A stretch of 64,000 bases of DNA from G963708235 sp963708235 (GCA_963708235.1 OY970200.1:2852001-2916000), one strand, 5' to 3'; positions 9,901 through 18,114 are shown, numbered from the stretch's first letter. The notes: generated by a model not told the origin, from the sequence alone. Numbers and translations: made by a program.

Positions 9901-10659
9901 GGCGAGGAACCGCCGCACCATCAGATACCCACCGGAGGATGCCATCCCCCAGGCAACGGCCAGCGCCAGGAGCAGGCTGAGCAGCGGCACCTCGCGGAAC
10001 CTTGCGAGCAGCATGACCGCCACCGCCGTGGTGGCGACGGCAAGCGACGAGGTCAGGGCGACAAGAATCAGCGCACCGAAGCTCCGGGTCCTGGCGAAGA
10101 CCAACGCCAGGGCGACCAGTGCCACCAGTGCCAGGGGGATCACGAGGGATCGCACCGCGGCGGCGATGTCCCGGTGGACCATCGCTTCGCCGCCAACCTG
10201 GACCTCGATGGCATCGCCGGCGTTGCGGGCGATCCCGCCAAGGGCTGCTGCCCTGCGGGCGAAGTCGGCGGTGTCGCCCGGGATACGGGCAAGGATCAGC
10301 GCCGATCTGCCATCTTCGGAGCGCAACCACTCGGGACGACCAAGACTCCAGTACGACTCGACGTCCACGATGTCGGAGCGGGCGGTGAGCGTCGTGGTGA
10401 GGTTGTTGGCGGCGCGAGCCACGGCGCGGTCGTCGATGTCGCCGTCGACGGCATCGACGATCAGGGTGACATTGGGACGGCCCTGGGCGAACACGTTGGC
10501 AAGGGCGCGCTCGGCTTCCCACGCCGCTCCGGCCTCGTGGAGCCATCCGCCACCGGACCCATCCTCGAGAAGGGCGCGGGCCGAGTAGGCGCCGGCGGCG
10601 AGGATGGCCACCATGGCGACTATGGCAAGCACGCGAAGTTTCACGGTCGCAACCCCCAT
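7000..10659 (-). CDS. MmpL/RND-type membrane protein with a 13-unit EPVAS linker and a GHKL ATPase-like tail
   Basis: A 1219-residue protein with RND/MmpL architecture. TM1 is at about residues 8-25, followed by an extracytoplasmic domain to about 165 and a block of helices at about 170-340. A second loop spans about 400-545 and further helices run to about 720. Then comes a long acidic, Pro/Thr-rich cytoplasmic tail containing thirteen EPVAS units (about 953-1018). The last 120 residues resemble a degenerate histidine-kinase ATPase domain: NNLSRVMEAILRDA (N box), MVVDSGP (D-x-G), then FIRRVGGIVECRPEG and a final FVVEIP strand. No phospho-acceptor histidine domain is present. It follows the secretion ATPase and a nitroreductase on the same strand. 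Transported substrate unknown. The start could also be a GTG at codon 6. Confidence 0.75.
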   Translation of the reverse strand: MGVATVKLRVLAIVAMVAILAAGAYSARALLEDGSGGGWLHEAGAAWEAERALANVFAQGRPNVTLIVDAVDGDIDDRAVARAANNLTTTLTARSDIVDVESYWSLGRPEWLRSEDGRSALILARIPGDTADFARRAAALGGIARNAGDAIEVQVGGEAMVHRDIAAAVRSLVIPLALVALVALALVFARTRSFGALILVALTSSLAVATTAVAVMLLARFREVPLLSLLLALAVAWGMASSGGYLMVRRFLAEQAAGADPRQAVAATVATAGRNVSIGVAVTTSGAIALWLMPTTLLRSSAYTIGVAAVIAGIAAVPVLGTLLAVFRWRMATAPVVAAATTTPPPTIDRVSQASVRYARPVAIVGVVGLIAVLVVGFSQVPLGSPGPETLTSAASSRLVAQRMAAFPADEAGAPFVLARGMVTVSQSEQQAAEYATELSAIPGVVRVDAAQGSYGEGAEIEVPREVTRKYRTDAGIWFRVPVAGSATGRTAGQVVAEIQDTTAPFRVQIGGLSARQSDTVGVVSGRTPAFLLIALVLSLLLVAWLLRSISAAVRAVLSIAAVTGVAGAVVWWGFASGGLSPVLGFVPTGSVDAIGPPLGWAVAFCIAGASMSYGWSAIREMNDVGHGDPGALQVALAATRSRHIEASLLLALPFAVFVFCGWRPAQLVGVVAVVTGITAVTLGRFVLIPALASLAPLRMWPVDARGDQRRVYPTTPAARLIMAAAARTADAVPVGADGVAGSAASVDPTPPMVDGTPIDEGAVVARDQRPPIAGEPNAEPAHAAHAEGDESAVPVVADSVPDSALPDSALPGAVAETTVSDDEDPLVTPIPARIQAEADPRSSGRSDDAVPAGDVALVEDPVAVAGPHPDDAEGEAVENPVATEPGSDVEVDAGDPSVSVADSPTPVAAGGDAATAEPPGTGAPVESDATTDPERTRVESPPVTARPEPEPVASEPVASEPVASEPVASEPVASEPVASEPVASEPVASEPVASEPVASEPVASEPVASEPVASEPVGASVAVEPVVGGTPVDPGPAGPEPGAAAVVDEAVEPASPRLQVAPQRDHDPTGDQRQPSEDASSPGAADHTPVRSGAGSGAVDVVSLTESVIASLAPGTPFTTEIGSGLVANPSNNLSRVMEAILRDASQRGGEEVLVYGHASRDRYRWMVVDSGPRADRDPDRARTLAEAQRFIRRVGGIVECRPEGDFTVFVVEIPMAS
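7606..7811. repeat. 15-bp tandem repeat, 13 perfect copies plus a partial
   Basis: The unit GACCGGTTCCGATGC is repeated without a change from 7606 to 7800 and continues as a partial copy to 7811. Being a multiple of three it keeps frame, coding EPVAS on the minus strand. Perfect identity at DNA level, including third positions, points to recent slippage expansion. The copy number probably varies between strains and may be mis-sized in assembly. Confidence 0.97.
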
Positions 10660-10712
10660 TCCCCCCTGGAATACGCAACCTGACCCGGTGCGGGAGTTGA
10701 CGCTGTAACGAG

Positions 10713-10734
10713 TGTATGCCGGGTCATCGCATAC
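10713..10734. promoter_or_regulatory. Inverted repeat upstream of the MmpL-like gene
   Basis: GTATGC (10713-10718) and GCATAC (10729-10734) form a perfect dyad in the 84-base gap between the nitroreductase stop and the MmpL-like start. It could be an operator or a weak hairpin. No matching promoter boxes were convincing. Confidence 0.3.
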
Positions 10735-10743
10735 TGGTATAGG

Positions 10744-11256
10744 TCAACCGGCGGAGTTGTAGCGGTTGTGGTGGATGATCGTCCGGCGCGGGCGCCGACC
10801 TCCGAAACGGGCCGGTTCGGCGTCGGCCGCCGGGTAACCCAACGCCACCGCATATCGACAGTACGACCCGGTAGGGATCCCGAGAACCTCGGCGGCCTGG
10901 GCCTCCCGGTGCAGGGTGATCGGGCACGACGCCACCTGGCGGGTCGAGGCGGCCAACATGATGTTCTGGGCCACCCTGCCGATATCGAACTCGTATCCCT
11001 CGGGTTCCCGCACCAGGGCGATGGTGAGCGGGGCAGCCCTGATCGGATCGGTGAAATCGCCGCATCCGGCGAGTCGTTCCTGCTGGTCGGGGTCCGAGAC
11101 GAGGATGAATGCCCAGTCCTGACGATTCTTGGCCGAGCCGGTCCATCTCGCTGCCTCCAATATGGCATCGAGATCATCGGCATCGATCGGGTCAGGCCGG
11201 TAACTGCGGATCGCACGGAGACGGGTGAGGGTGCGATAGACCTCGTCGGCGGACAT
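10744..11256 (-). CDS. Nitroreductase-family FMN oxidoreductase
   Basis: A 170-residue protein of the NADH oxidase/nitroreductase fold, expected to bind FMN and reduce nitro-aromatic or quinone-like compounds with NAD(P)H. Visible family marks are the N-terminal R-S-Y-R phosphate-binding region (RAIRSYRPDPID), AARWTGSAKNRQDWAFI, and a helix IGRVAQNIMLAAS followed by VALGYP. The substrate cannot be deduced. The ATG at 11256 lies six bases after TAGCCT (plus 11263-11268), a leaderless start. It lies on the same strand between the secretion ATPase and the MmpL-like gene, but those share no obvious pathway with it. Confidence 0.8.
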   Translation of the reverse strand: MSADEVYRTLTRLRAIRSYRPDPIDADDLDAILEAARWTGSAKNRQDWAFILVSDPDQQERLAGCGDFTDPIRAAPLTIALVREPEGYEFDIGRVAQNIMLAASTRQVASCPITLHREAQAAEVLGIPTGSYCRYAVALGYPAADAEPARFGGRRPRRTIIHHNRYNSAG

Positions 11257-11332
11257 CCGGGCAGGCTACTCGGGATGGGCGACTGGGCGGGTACACCCCT
11301 ACCACCGTCACCGTCGGGACGGCCGCACCGAC

Positions 11333-14300
11333 TCACGCCATCGCAGCCTGGATCACCTCCACGGTGCCCTCGGCGACCAGAAAGCCACGCCCGGCGGGCA
11401 TGCCCGGCGACACCCGCCTCGGCATCGGCGTACTCCACAGATCGGTGTCGCTGCCGGGACTCGGTCGGAGCCAGACCCCGCGCCGGGACCGACACAGATC
11501 AAGCGCCCAGTGGCGGTACCGGGTCTTGAGATCCCGGCGCCCCACCCCGACCACCCTCAGCCCCGGCTGGCGGGCGGTCACCAGGTGGCGGAGTTCCTCG
11601 CACTCGTCGATGTCGTCGACGTCGTCGATCAGCACCAGGCGACGGCCCTCCACACCCAGCACCGCACGCACGGCGTCCCGAACCTCTCCAGGGTCGGTCA
11701 CCAGGTGATCGACCCCGGGTAGATCTTGCAGCGGTGACGAACGCAGCGCCACGACGCGGATGTCGAGCGCCGGATCGCACTCCGACATCACGGCGGAGAT
11801 GCTCGCCAACAGGCTGCTGCGGCCGCTGCGCGGCTCCCCGGCGATGAGCAGATGGTCACCGTCGCCGAGGTGCTGGCCTATCACCTGACGTGTCGTGTCG
11901 CCGAGCCCGAGAGGGATGAACCAGGTGTCGCCGGCGATGGAAGCGGCCGCAGCGATCTCCGCACTCTGCACCACCTCCGGAAGAGTATCGACCGGTGCCG
12001 GACCGCCCCCACGAGCATCGGTGCGGTGAGAACCGGTGCGGAGAGGATGAGCGGCGGCCCATCGATCGAGGTTGCGATGGGCTACCTGGATGGCGCTGCC
12101 ACTGGCAGGGTCGATGGCTCGACCAACCGGAAGATCGACGAGCGACCTTCGAATCCCGAACCCTGCGGCGGCGACCGGATCGACGAGGCGGAACAGCAAC
12201 TTGCGGGCAACGGTGCCGGCGAGCACCGCCGGGACCGCACCGGGGCGACGGGCGGTCACGATGGAGACCACCCCCACCGCCGGGCCGTCGATCACGATCC
12301 GCACCATCGACTCTCGCCATGCCGCATCGGTCAACTCGCCGAAAGCCTCCCCGAAGCTCCCGATGTCGTCGATCAGCACCACGACGAGCGGCGATTCGGG
12401 GTGACTTCCCCGCCGGGTGCGGCGGATGTCGATCTCGGTGGTGAGCATCCGCAGCAGCCTGATCTGGCGCTCCCGGTCGCCGGGACCGATGACCCCGCCG
12501 ACATGGGGAAAGCCGTCGAGCCGCAAGAGCTTGCCCCCGTCGCAGTCGATCACATAGAGATGGACCCGGGAGGCGTCGGTCCCGTCGATGAGCCCGGTGG
12601 CGATGGTGGCGAGGAGCCCGGTGGTCCCGGAGCCCGGGGATCCATAGACAAGCAGCGAGCCGTCCTCCGGGGTCCACCATGCGGTGCGTCGACGCTGGCG
12701 TTCCGGTTCGTCGACGAGACCCCAGGCAACGGCGATTCCGCAACCGTCGGCGCCCACGTCATCGGGGTCCACTCGATCAGTGTCCACGCCATCGGGATTC
12801 CGGGACGTGTCGAGTTCCTCGGGGGTGACCATCGCCGGCAACGGGTCCGGCCAGGGCCGACGTGGTGGGTCGATGCCGCACTCGGCTGCGGCGTCGAGGG
12901 TTGCCGCCACCAGCCGCTCCAGGTCGGTCGGACCGCAGACCGCATCGGTGTCACCTGGAAGCGATGGACCGATCGGGGCCTCCTGCTCGGCGGCGAACCC
13001 GAAGGGGTGCCAGGTGATCTTTGCCGCCTCATCCGCCCCAGTGGTGCTGACGATGGCGGTCTGGAAGGCGATCAACTCCCCCGGCCCCAGTCGCAGGAAG
13101 CCGCGCCCGGGGATGCGCCGCCCGATCGAAGCGGCGCCGGGATCATCGAGCACGTCGAGAGAATCGGTGCGGTCGTTGACCCTGAGGGCGATGCGGAGGT
13201 TGGTGTTCGCCCGGAGTTGGTCGCGCACCACCCCGGCGGGACGTTGGGTGGCGAGCAGCAGGTGGATCCCCAGGGAGCGGCCACGGGCGCCGATGTCGAC
13301 AAGGGCGTCGATGAAGTGGGGAAGCTCCTTGGCGAGCGCCGCAAACTCGTCGATCACCACCAGCATCCTCGGTAGCGGATCGACAGCGGTCCCGGGATAC
13401 CCACCGATGTCCCCGACGCCGGCGGCTCGGAGCTGTGTCTCCCGGTGGCGAAGTTCGGCTTCGAGACACTGCAACGCCCGCTCGGCGAGATCGCCGTCGA
13501 GGTCGGTGACCAACCCTACGGTGTGGGGGAAGTCGCGACAGGCATCGAAGGCGCTGCCGCCCTTGTAGTCGATGAGCACGAAGGTGAGCCGATCCGGACC
13601 CACCGACGCCGCCAGCGAGGCAATCACCGTCCGCAGCAGCTCGCTCTTGCCCGACCCGGTGGTTCCGGCGATCAGCCCGTGGGGGCCATCGGCGACCAGG
13701 TCGAGAATCAGGTCACCCGACGCCGATCTTCCGATGGGGACGGGCGGGATCGCCCCCGGTCGACGCCACCGCTCGGCGACGACCGTCCCGTCGACGGCCT
13801 CGAGACCGAGCAACGACAGCAGACGGACCGACCGCCCCAGCGGCGAGGTGCCGGCGTCGAGTTCGGGATCCTCGAACCGGGCAAGCGATCTGGCACCGGC
13901 GGCGGCCACCCGGGGAACCGCACCGGCGATGGCGAGATGGGTCGCTGAGGTCGCCCCGGTCGGCGTCCCGAGATCGGTGAGCAGCACCATGCCCGGCCCG
14001 GTGGTGACCGCCACGGCGGTGCACCGTGCCGGGAGCTGTTCGACCGTCGGGACGAGCACGATGGTGGCGAGCGAACCGTCAGTACCGTCGGCGAACAGCC
14101 GATCAGGGAGGAACTGGTCACCCGGCTGGCGGGCCCCCTCCATCTGTGGCTGACCAACCTCGCCGTCGATGATGACGAGCCCCATCGGTGGCTCGCCCTT
14201 CCGACGGGTTGCGCCGCCGTCGGCATCTGGAGACACCGAGGTCCTGATCGCAGCGATGACCAGATCGGTCTCGGCGTCATCGCCGGCCAGCAAACGGCGT

Positions 14301-15646
14301 CCGGACGACAGGTCGACGATGGTGTGCGGGAGCCATTTCACCCACGCCCAATCGTCGGGGCGGTTGGTGATGACGGCGATTCTCACATCGGCCGGGCCGT
14401 GCAGCACGGCAGCCTGGCACACCAGACCGGCAACCAGAGCGAGCGCGTCGACCCGCCGCTCCCCCGCCACCCCGAGGGTTCGACCTGGAGCCAGGTCCAC
14501 CGTCACCGGTGCCGCCGCAATCCAGGAACGGGCTTTGACAGCTTCCCTGACCTCGTGGGCGGCGGCGCCGAGATCTCCGTCGAGCCGGGGACACCATCGG
14601 GCGTCTCCGTACCCGGCGACGAGTTGCATGAACCGGGGATGGCCGGGACGGCGCTCCCACATCCGGGGAGTTCCGATCACCGTGTCGACCAGCTCGGCGA
14701 CGGAGGGAGCGTTCGACCACCGGCGCCGTCGCTCGGCGGTGCGGAGGCGGTCCAGTTTGGCGCCGAAACCTCTGGCGGTTTCGGCGGCCTCGACCCGGGA
14801 CCGTCGTCGGTGACCACGGATCCGGCGACGGTCATCGAGCCAACCGGCACCCATCATGACGGGACCGAGCAGAGCGAAGACCGCCATCCGTGGATGGATC
14901 AGGACCGCCAGCACCAGACCGAACAGCAGCGGCACGACCAGCCCGGCGACACCGAACCGTTGCCTCCGTTCCGGTGCCGGCGGAGCTGACGGCACCTGGA
15001 GCACCGGCGGGGTCCGCCGTTCGAGCGGGTGCGGTGGTCGGTTGAAGCGCACCGTTCCCCGTGGCCCCGGCACCCCGACAGGAACCGGCCCGCCATCGGT
15101 CAACGAGGCGGTGTCCCGTTGACCGTCGGGAACGCGACGGAAGGAGATCAGACACGCCCCGACCCTTACCGTGGCCTCCGCCGGCACCCGGATATCGGAT
15201 CCGTCGGGGAGGGACCTGAGCGCCACCGCACCGTCCGCACCGACACCGATCACGGCGTGACGGCCGGCGACACCTGGCGCCCGCAACACCAGGTGGGCCT
15301 CGGGACCACTTCCCAGCACGTACCGACCCGGCTCGAGGCGCACCGACATCCCGGCGCCCGGCCCGGAAAGGATGCAGAGTCCGACAACCCCCGGGCCGAT
15401 GCGGGCCCTGTTCCCGACGGGTGGAGCCCCGACGAGTGGAGCACCGACGGCAACCATCGAACCGTTCCAGAGCCCGCACTCGTCGATTCGCCGACCCGGC
15501 GGCACCGGTCGGTCGTCGATGGTGACCGGCAGGTCGGGTTCCGCACCGGGGACCACGCTGCGGACCAGCTCGCCGATCGTGGCATCTCCGGCAACGGTGA
15601 GCTCGATATCGCGTTCGCCGCCGGGTGCGGAGACGACGATGTTCAT
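11333..15646 (-). CDS. Type VII secretion-type ATPase: ubiquitin-like, FHA and three FtsK/SpoIIIE domains
   Basis: A 1437-residue EccC/EssC-like motor. Residues 1-68 look like the YukD/EsaB ubiquitin-like domain, and about 85-170 form an FHA domain with the GRH signature (residues 128-130). Two membrane helices lie at about 233-268. FtsK domain 1 has Walker A GTTGSGKS (661-668) and Walker B MLVVIDEF (761-768). Domain 2 keeps GSPGSGTT (1002-1009) and domain 3 GEPRSGRS, both lacking the catalytic lysine, so only domain 1 looks fully active. The start at 15646 (MNIVVSAP) is the natural domain boundary; the longer reading to 15958 overlaps the upstream gene out of frame. It lies directly downstream of two ESX-type small genes, its likely substrates. 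No EccB, EccD, EccE or mycosin gene is in view. Confidence 0.88.
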   Translation of the reverse strand: MNIVVSAPGGERDIELTVAGDATIGELVRSVVPGAEPDLPVTIDDRPVPPGRRIDECGLWNGSMVAVGAPLVGAPPVGNRARIGPGVVGLCILSGPGAGMSVRLEPGRYVLGSGPEAHLVLRAPGVAGRHAVIGVGADGAVALRSLPDGSDIRVPAEATVRVGACLISFRRVPDGQRDTASLTDGGPVPVGVPGPRGTVRFNRPPHPLERRTPPVLQVPSAPPAPERRQRFGVAGLVVPLLFGLVLAVLIHPRMAVFALLGPVMMGAGWLDDRRRIRGHRRRSRVEAAETARGFGAKLDRLRTAERRRRWSNAPSVAELVDTVIGTPRMWERRPGHPRFMQLVAGYGDARWCPRLDGDLGAAAHEVREAVKARSWIAAAPVTVDLAPGRTLGVAGERRVDALALVAGLVCQAAVLHGPADVRIAVITNRPDDWAWVKWLPHTIVDLSSGRRLLAGDDAETDLVIAAIRTSVSPDADGGATRRKGEPPMGLVIIDGEVGQPQMEGARQPGDQFLPDRLFADGTDGSLATIVLVPTVEQLPARCTAVAVTTGPGMVLLTDLGTPTGATSATHLAIAGAVPRVAAAGARSLARFEDPELDAGTSPLGRSVRLLSLLGLEAVDGTVVAERWRRPGAIPPVPIGRSASGDLILDLVADGPHGLIAGTTGSGKSELLRTVIASLAASVGPDRLTFVLIDYKGGSAFDACRDFPHTVGLVTDLDGDLAERALQCLEAELRHRETQLRAAGVGDIGGYPGTAVDPLPRMLVVIDEFAALAKELPHFIDALVDIGARGRSLGIHLLLATQRPAGVVRDQLRANTNLRIALRVNDRTDSLDVLDDPGAASIGRRIPGRGFLRLGPGELIAFQTAIVSTTGADEAAKITWHPFGFAAEQEAPIGPSLPGDTDAVCGPTDLERLVAATLDAAAECGIDPPRRPWPDPLPAMVTPEELDTSRNPDGVDTDRVDPDDVGADGCGIAVAWGLVDEPERQRRRTAWWTPEDGSLLVYGSPGSGTTGLLATIATGLIDGTDASRVHLYVIDCDGGKLLRLDGFPHVGGVIGPGDRERQIRLLRMLTTEIDIRRTRRGSHPESPLVVVLIDDIGSFGEAFGELTDAAWRESMVRIVIDGPAVGVVSIVTARRPGAVPAVLAGTVARKLLFRLVDPVAAAGFGIRRSLVDLPVGRAIDPASGSAIQVAHRNLDRWAAAHPLRTGSHRTDARGGGPAPVDTLPEVVQSAEIAAAASIAGDTWFIPLGLGDTTRQVIGQHLGDGDHLLIAGEPRSGRSSLLASISAVMSECDPALDIRVVALRSSPLQDLPGVDHLVTDPGEVRDAVRAVLGVEGRRLVLIDDVDDIDECEELRHLVTARQPGLRVVGVGRRDLKTRYRHWALDLCRSRRGVWLRPSPGSDTDLWSTPMPRRVSPGMPAGRGFLVAEGTVEVIQAAMA

Positions 15647-15647
15647 G

Positions 15648-16004
15648 TCAGCCGGCGGCCGCCCGCCATCCGCGGAACGGAGCGGCCCGAGCGAGCGGAA
15701 GCTCCTTGGAGGATCCGGTCCGCAACTCGGCTGCCCTGGCGGCAGCCGCCTCGGCGGCGGCCAGTTCTGCGAGCCGCTGTGCCGTTGCCGACGCCTGTAG
15801 CGATCCGGCAACGTCGCGGAGACGTTGCACCAGACGGCGGAGGCGGTCGAGTTCCACCCCCACCTCGATCTCGAAGCCGTCGCCCGCCGGGCACCTCCAT
15901 GCAGACCGGGACCACCCGACGATGGGGTCGAGCACCGACTCGATCTGGGCCGCCGCACCGAGGAGTTGAGCGGCTGCGGCTTCCTTCGCTTCGGGGGTGG
16001 ACAT
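15648..16004 (-). CDS. Small helical ESX-type protein, probable secretion partner
   Basis: A 118-residue Ala- and Leu-rich helical protein with a single tryptophan pair near WSRSAWRCPAGDGFEIEV, then a long helix (VELDRLRRLVQRLRDVAGSL and onwards). Size, helical character and position just before the FtsK-type ATPase suggest a WXG100/ESX-superfamily partner, but the WXG turn itself is not clear. The ATG at 16004 has GAGAGG five bases upstream; a GTG two codons earlier is less likely. Its stop lies one base from the ATPase start, so the genes are coupled. Confidence 0.65.
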   Translation of the reverse strand: MSTPEAKEAAAAQLLGAAAQIESVLDPIVGWSRSAWRCPAGDGFEIEVGVELDRLRRLVQRLRDVAGSLQASATAQRLAELAAAEAAAARAAELRTGSSKELPLARAAPFRGWRAAAG

Positions 16005-16094
16005 GGTCACCTCTCACCGGGTGTTCATCGGATGCTCCGGCACCGGAGGTTCCCGGTGCGCTCCTCCTCCGGTAACCGGTCGCCGATGGGGGGG

Positions 16095-16370
16095 TCACGC
16101 CGAGCCGTGGAAGACCAGGTCGTACTCGGTGGCCTTGTCGACCAGGGCCTTGCTGGTGGCTTCCATGTCGCCGCGGAGTTGCTCCAGCATCGGCTTGTAC
16201 TTCTCGGCGAAGTCGGCGCTGAACTGTTGAGCGATGCCCCCTGTCCAGATGAGGGCGTTGACGGATGCGGAAATGGTGCCGATGACCCCGTCGACACTCC
16301 CGGCCCCGTTGGTGAAGGCGGCCCCGGTGTCACGAAGCGTCTGGGAATCGACCTGCTGAACGCCAGCCAT
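16095..16370 (-). CDS. WXG100-family ESX secretion protein
   Basis: A 91-residue protein of typical WXG100 length: helix, turn, helix. The turn IWTGGIAQQF (W-T-G in place of W-x-G) lies mid-protein, followed by an amphipathic helix with FAEKYKPMLEQLRGDMEATS. The C-terminal EYDLVF resembles the YxxxD/E export signal only loosely. The ATG at 16370 is preceded by GAGGAG, which decides against an upstream in-frame GTG. It is the first gene of the minus-strand secretion operon, driven by the promoter at 16422-16450. Expected to be secreted as a dimer by the downstream ATPase. Confidence 0.88.
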   Translation of the reverse strand: MAGVQQVDSQTLRDTGAAFTNGAGSVDGVIGTISASVNALIWTGGIAQQFSADFAEKYKPMLEQLRGDMEATSKALVDKATEYDLVFHGSA

Positions 16371-16421
16371 GGCACTCCTCCTGACTCGCACCGGGTCTGG
16401 AACGATCCGGTTGATGCATCG

Positions 16422-16450
16422 AACGTATCTCGTTGTTTTACGATTGTCAA
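16422..16450 (-). promoter_or_regulatory. Promoter of the WXG100-FtsK operon
   Basis: On the minus strand TTGACA (plus 16445-16450) is 17 bases from TACGTT (plus 16422-16427). The -35 lies inside the palindrome at 16440-16454, so a repressor bound there could block this promoter. Confidence 0.55.
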
Positions 16451-16454
16451 TCGT
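16440..16454. promoter_or_regulatory. Perfect 15-bp palindrome, candidate operator between divergent genes
   Basis: ACGATTG and CAATCGT flank a single central T. The site overlaps the -35 of the secretion operon and the spacer of the divergent promoter (TTGTTT 16433-16438, TATAAC 16457-16462), so one bound protein could control both directions. Confidence 0.5.
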
Positions 16455-16468
16455 GATATAACCAGTTC

Positions 16469-17452
16469 ATGATGATTTCTGCGGATGGAGAAGGCCGAAC
16501 CGCCAAGCACGCCGAAAGCGACGTTGCGCTACCCCTCGAACGGATCGACCTCGGCCCGGGAACCGGGCCGGAAGCGGAGTGCGACGTCGCCGACGGGGAT
16601 GCCGGGCCTGCCGGCGCCCCGATGGGGGCGGGACGGATCGCCGCCATCGTCGTTGCGCTGCTGATCGTCGTCGCCTCGGCGTGGGGTCTCGGTGTGCGAC
16701 AGCGCCCCCATCCCGCCTCGCCTGCGGCGCCCGGGACGGCACCGCCGGCCGCCGTCACCGGACTGGCCGAGTTGCTCGTCACCAGCTACCTCACCGGCGA
16801 TGCCGCCGAGGACCCGGTGCTCCGCCTGCTCTACCCCGCCGCCCCCCCGCTACCGACCGACGACGCCCAGAGGTACGTCTCGCAGGCGGTCACGGTCGAC
16901 GCCGTCCACGACGCCGACCGGGGCTGGGCGGTGACCGTTGCCGCGGATGTGTTGACCTTCGATGGCCGGGGCTATCGCCGTGACCCGCTGCACCACTACC
17001 TGGTGGGCATCGTCGAGACCGACGGGCGGCCAGGTGCGACCAGCCTGCCCGCCCGTATCGGAACCCCGGATCCGGCGGCGGTGCCGGCCACCGTGGTGGG
17101 AGCGCCCGTCGACGACGAACCGCTGTTCGCCCTCGTCCACGGGTTTCTCACCGCCTACACCTGCGGGCGTGGCGATCTCCGATCATTCGTCGCATCGGGC
17201 AGCAACCTTCGACCGATCACACCCTCACCCTATGTCGAGGTGCAGGTCGATCTTCTGACGGGGGTCACCCTGGGTCCTGACCGGATCCATCTTCGGGCGG
17301 TGGCCACCGCCACCGACGAGGGGGGCGCCGAGATGCCCACCGAACACCACCTCAGCGTGGGAATCGAGGGTGGCGTGTGGAAGGTGGTATCGATGGAAGC
17401 CGGTCCGCTGCTTGCCACCGCCGTCACCGACCCGCAACCGGATACCGGTTGA
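16469..17452 (+). CDS. Single-pass membrane protein with TcpC-like (NTF2-fold) extracytoplasmic region
   Basis: A 327-residue protein: acidic cytoplasmic tail 1-54, one membrane helix at about 55-76, a Pro/Ala linker, then two roughly 110-residue alpha/beta modules. The second has LVHGFLTAYTCGRGDLRSFV and ends GVWKVVSM. The paired layout resembles TcpC-type proteins of conjugative and secretion machines, a resemblance judged by eye. The position, divergent from the secretion operon and sharing a palindrome with it, suggests it is a structural partner. There is no Shine-Dalgarno. TATAAC ends six bases before the ATG at 16469, so the mRNA may be leaderless. An ATG one codon later is equally possible. 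Confidence 0.65.
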   Translation: MMISADGEGRTAKHAESDVALPLERIDLGPGTGPEAECDVADGDAGPAGAPMGAGRIAAIVVALLIVVASAWGLGVRQRPHPASPAAPGTAPPAAVTGLAELLVTSYLTGDAAEDPVLRLLYPAAPPLPTDDAQRYVSQAVTVDAVHDADRGWAVTVAADVLTFDGRGYRRDPLHHYLVGIVETDGRPGATSLPARIGTPDPAAVPATVVGAPVDDEPLFALVHGFLTAYTCGRGDLRSFVASGSNLRPITPSPYVEVQVDLLTGVTLGPDRIHLRAVATATDEGGAEMPTEHHLSVGIEGGVWKVVSMEAGPLLATAVTDPQPDTG

Positions 17453-17478
17453 GACCGCTACGGATCGGGGTACCCCGG

Positions 17479-18114
17479 TCAACCTCGGGCGTGGGTCTGC
17501 GCCCAGTGATACATGGCGATCCCGGATGCCACACCGGCATTGAGCGACCGGGTGGAGCCGTACTGGGTGATGGCGCAGACCATGTCGCACCCCCGCTGCA
17601 TGTCCTCGGACAATCCCGGACCCTCCTGGCCGAATACCAGCACGCACCGCTCCGGGAGCACCGTGCGTTCCAACGGCACCGAACCGGGCAGGATGTCGAC
17701 GCCGATCAACGGCAGCCCCTCGGACCCGCTCCACTCGACCAGCGCCTCCACGGTCGGATGATGGCGGAGATGGAGATAGCGGTCGGTCACCATCGCCCCC
17801 CGCCGGTTCCAGCGGCGGTTGCCGACGATGTGCACCTCTGCCGCCAGGAAGGCGTTGGCGTTGCGAACCACGGCGCCGATGTTGAAGTCGTGCTGGAAGT
17901 TCTCGATCGCCACGTGGAAACCGTGGCGACGACCATCCAGGTCGTCCACGATCGCCTGGCGCGTCCAGTAGCGATATCGGTCGACGACGTTGCGACGATC
18001 GCCGTCGGCCAGCAACTCGGGGTCGAGGCGGACATCTTGGGGCCACGGCTCGGGATGCGGCCCGACACCCACCTCACGATCCTCGTCATCGGGTCGGGTC
18101 GGTACAACATCCAT
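17479..18114 (-). CDS. SpoU/TrmH-family RNA 2'-O-methyltransferase
   Basis: A 211-residue SPOUT enzyme that transfers a methyl group from SAM to a ribose 2'-OH in tRNA or rRNA. The three family motifs are in order: NIGAVVRNANAF (motif 1), LVFGQEGPGLSEDM (motif 2) and ITQYGSTRSLNAGVASGIAMY (motif 3, the knot). The RNA target cannot be told from sequence. The ATG at 18114 lies seven bases after TACACT (plus 18122-18127), a leaderless start. It converges on the TcpC-like gene with 26 bases between the stops. Confidence 0.88.
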   Translation of the reverse strand: MDVVPTRPDDEDREVGVGPHPEPWPQDVRLDPELLADGDRRNVVDRYRYWTRQAIVDDLDGRRHGFHVAIENFQHDFNIGAVVRNANAFLAAEVHIVGNRRWNRRGAMVTDRYLHLRHHPTVEALVEWSGSEGLPLIGVDILPGSVPLERTVLPERCVLVFGQEGPGLSEDMQRGCDMVCAITQYGSTRSLNAGVASGIAMYHWAQTHARG

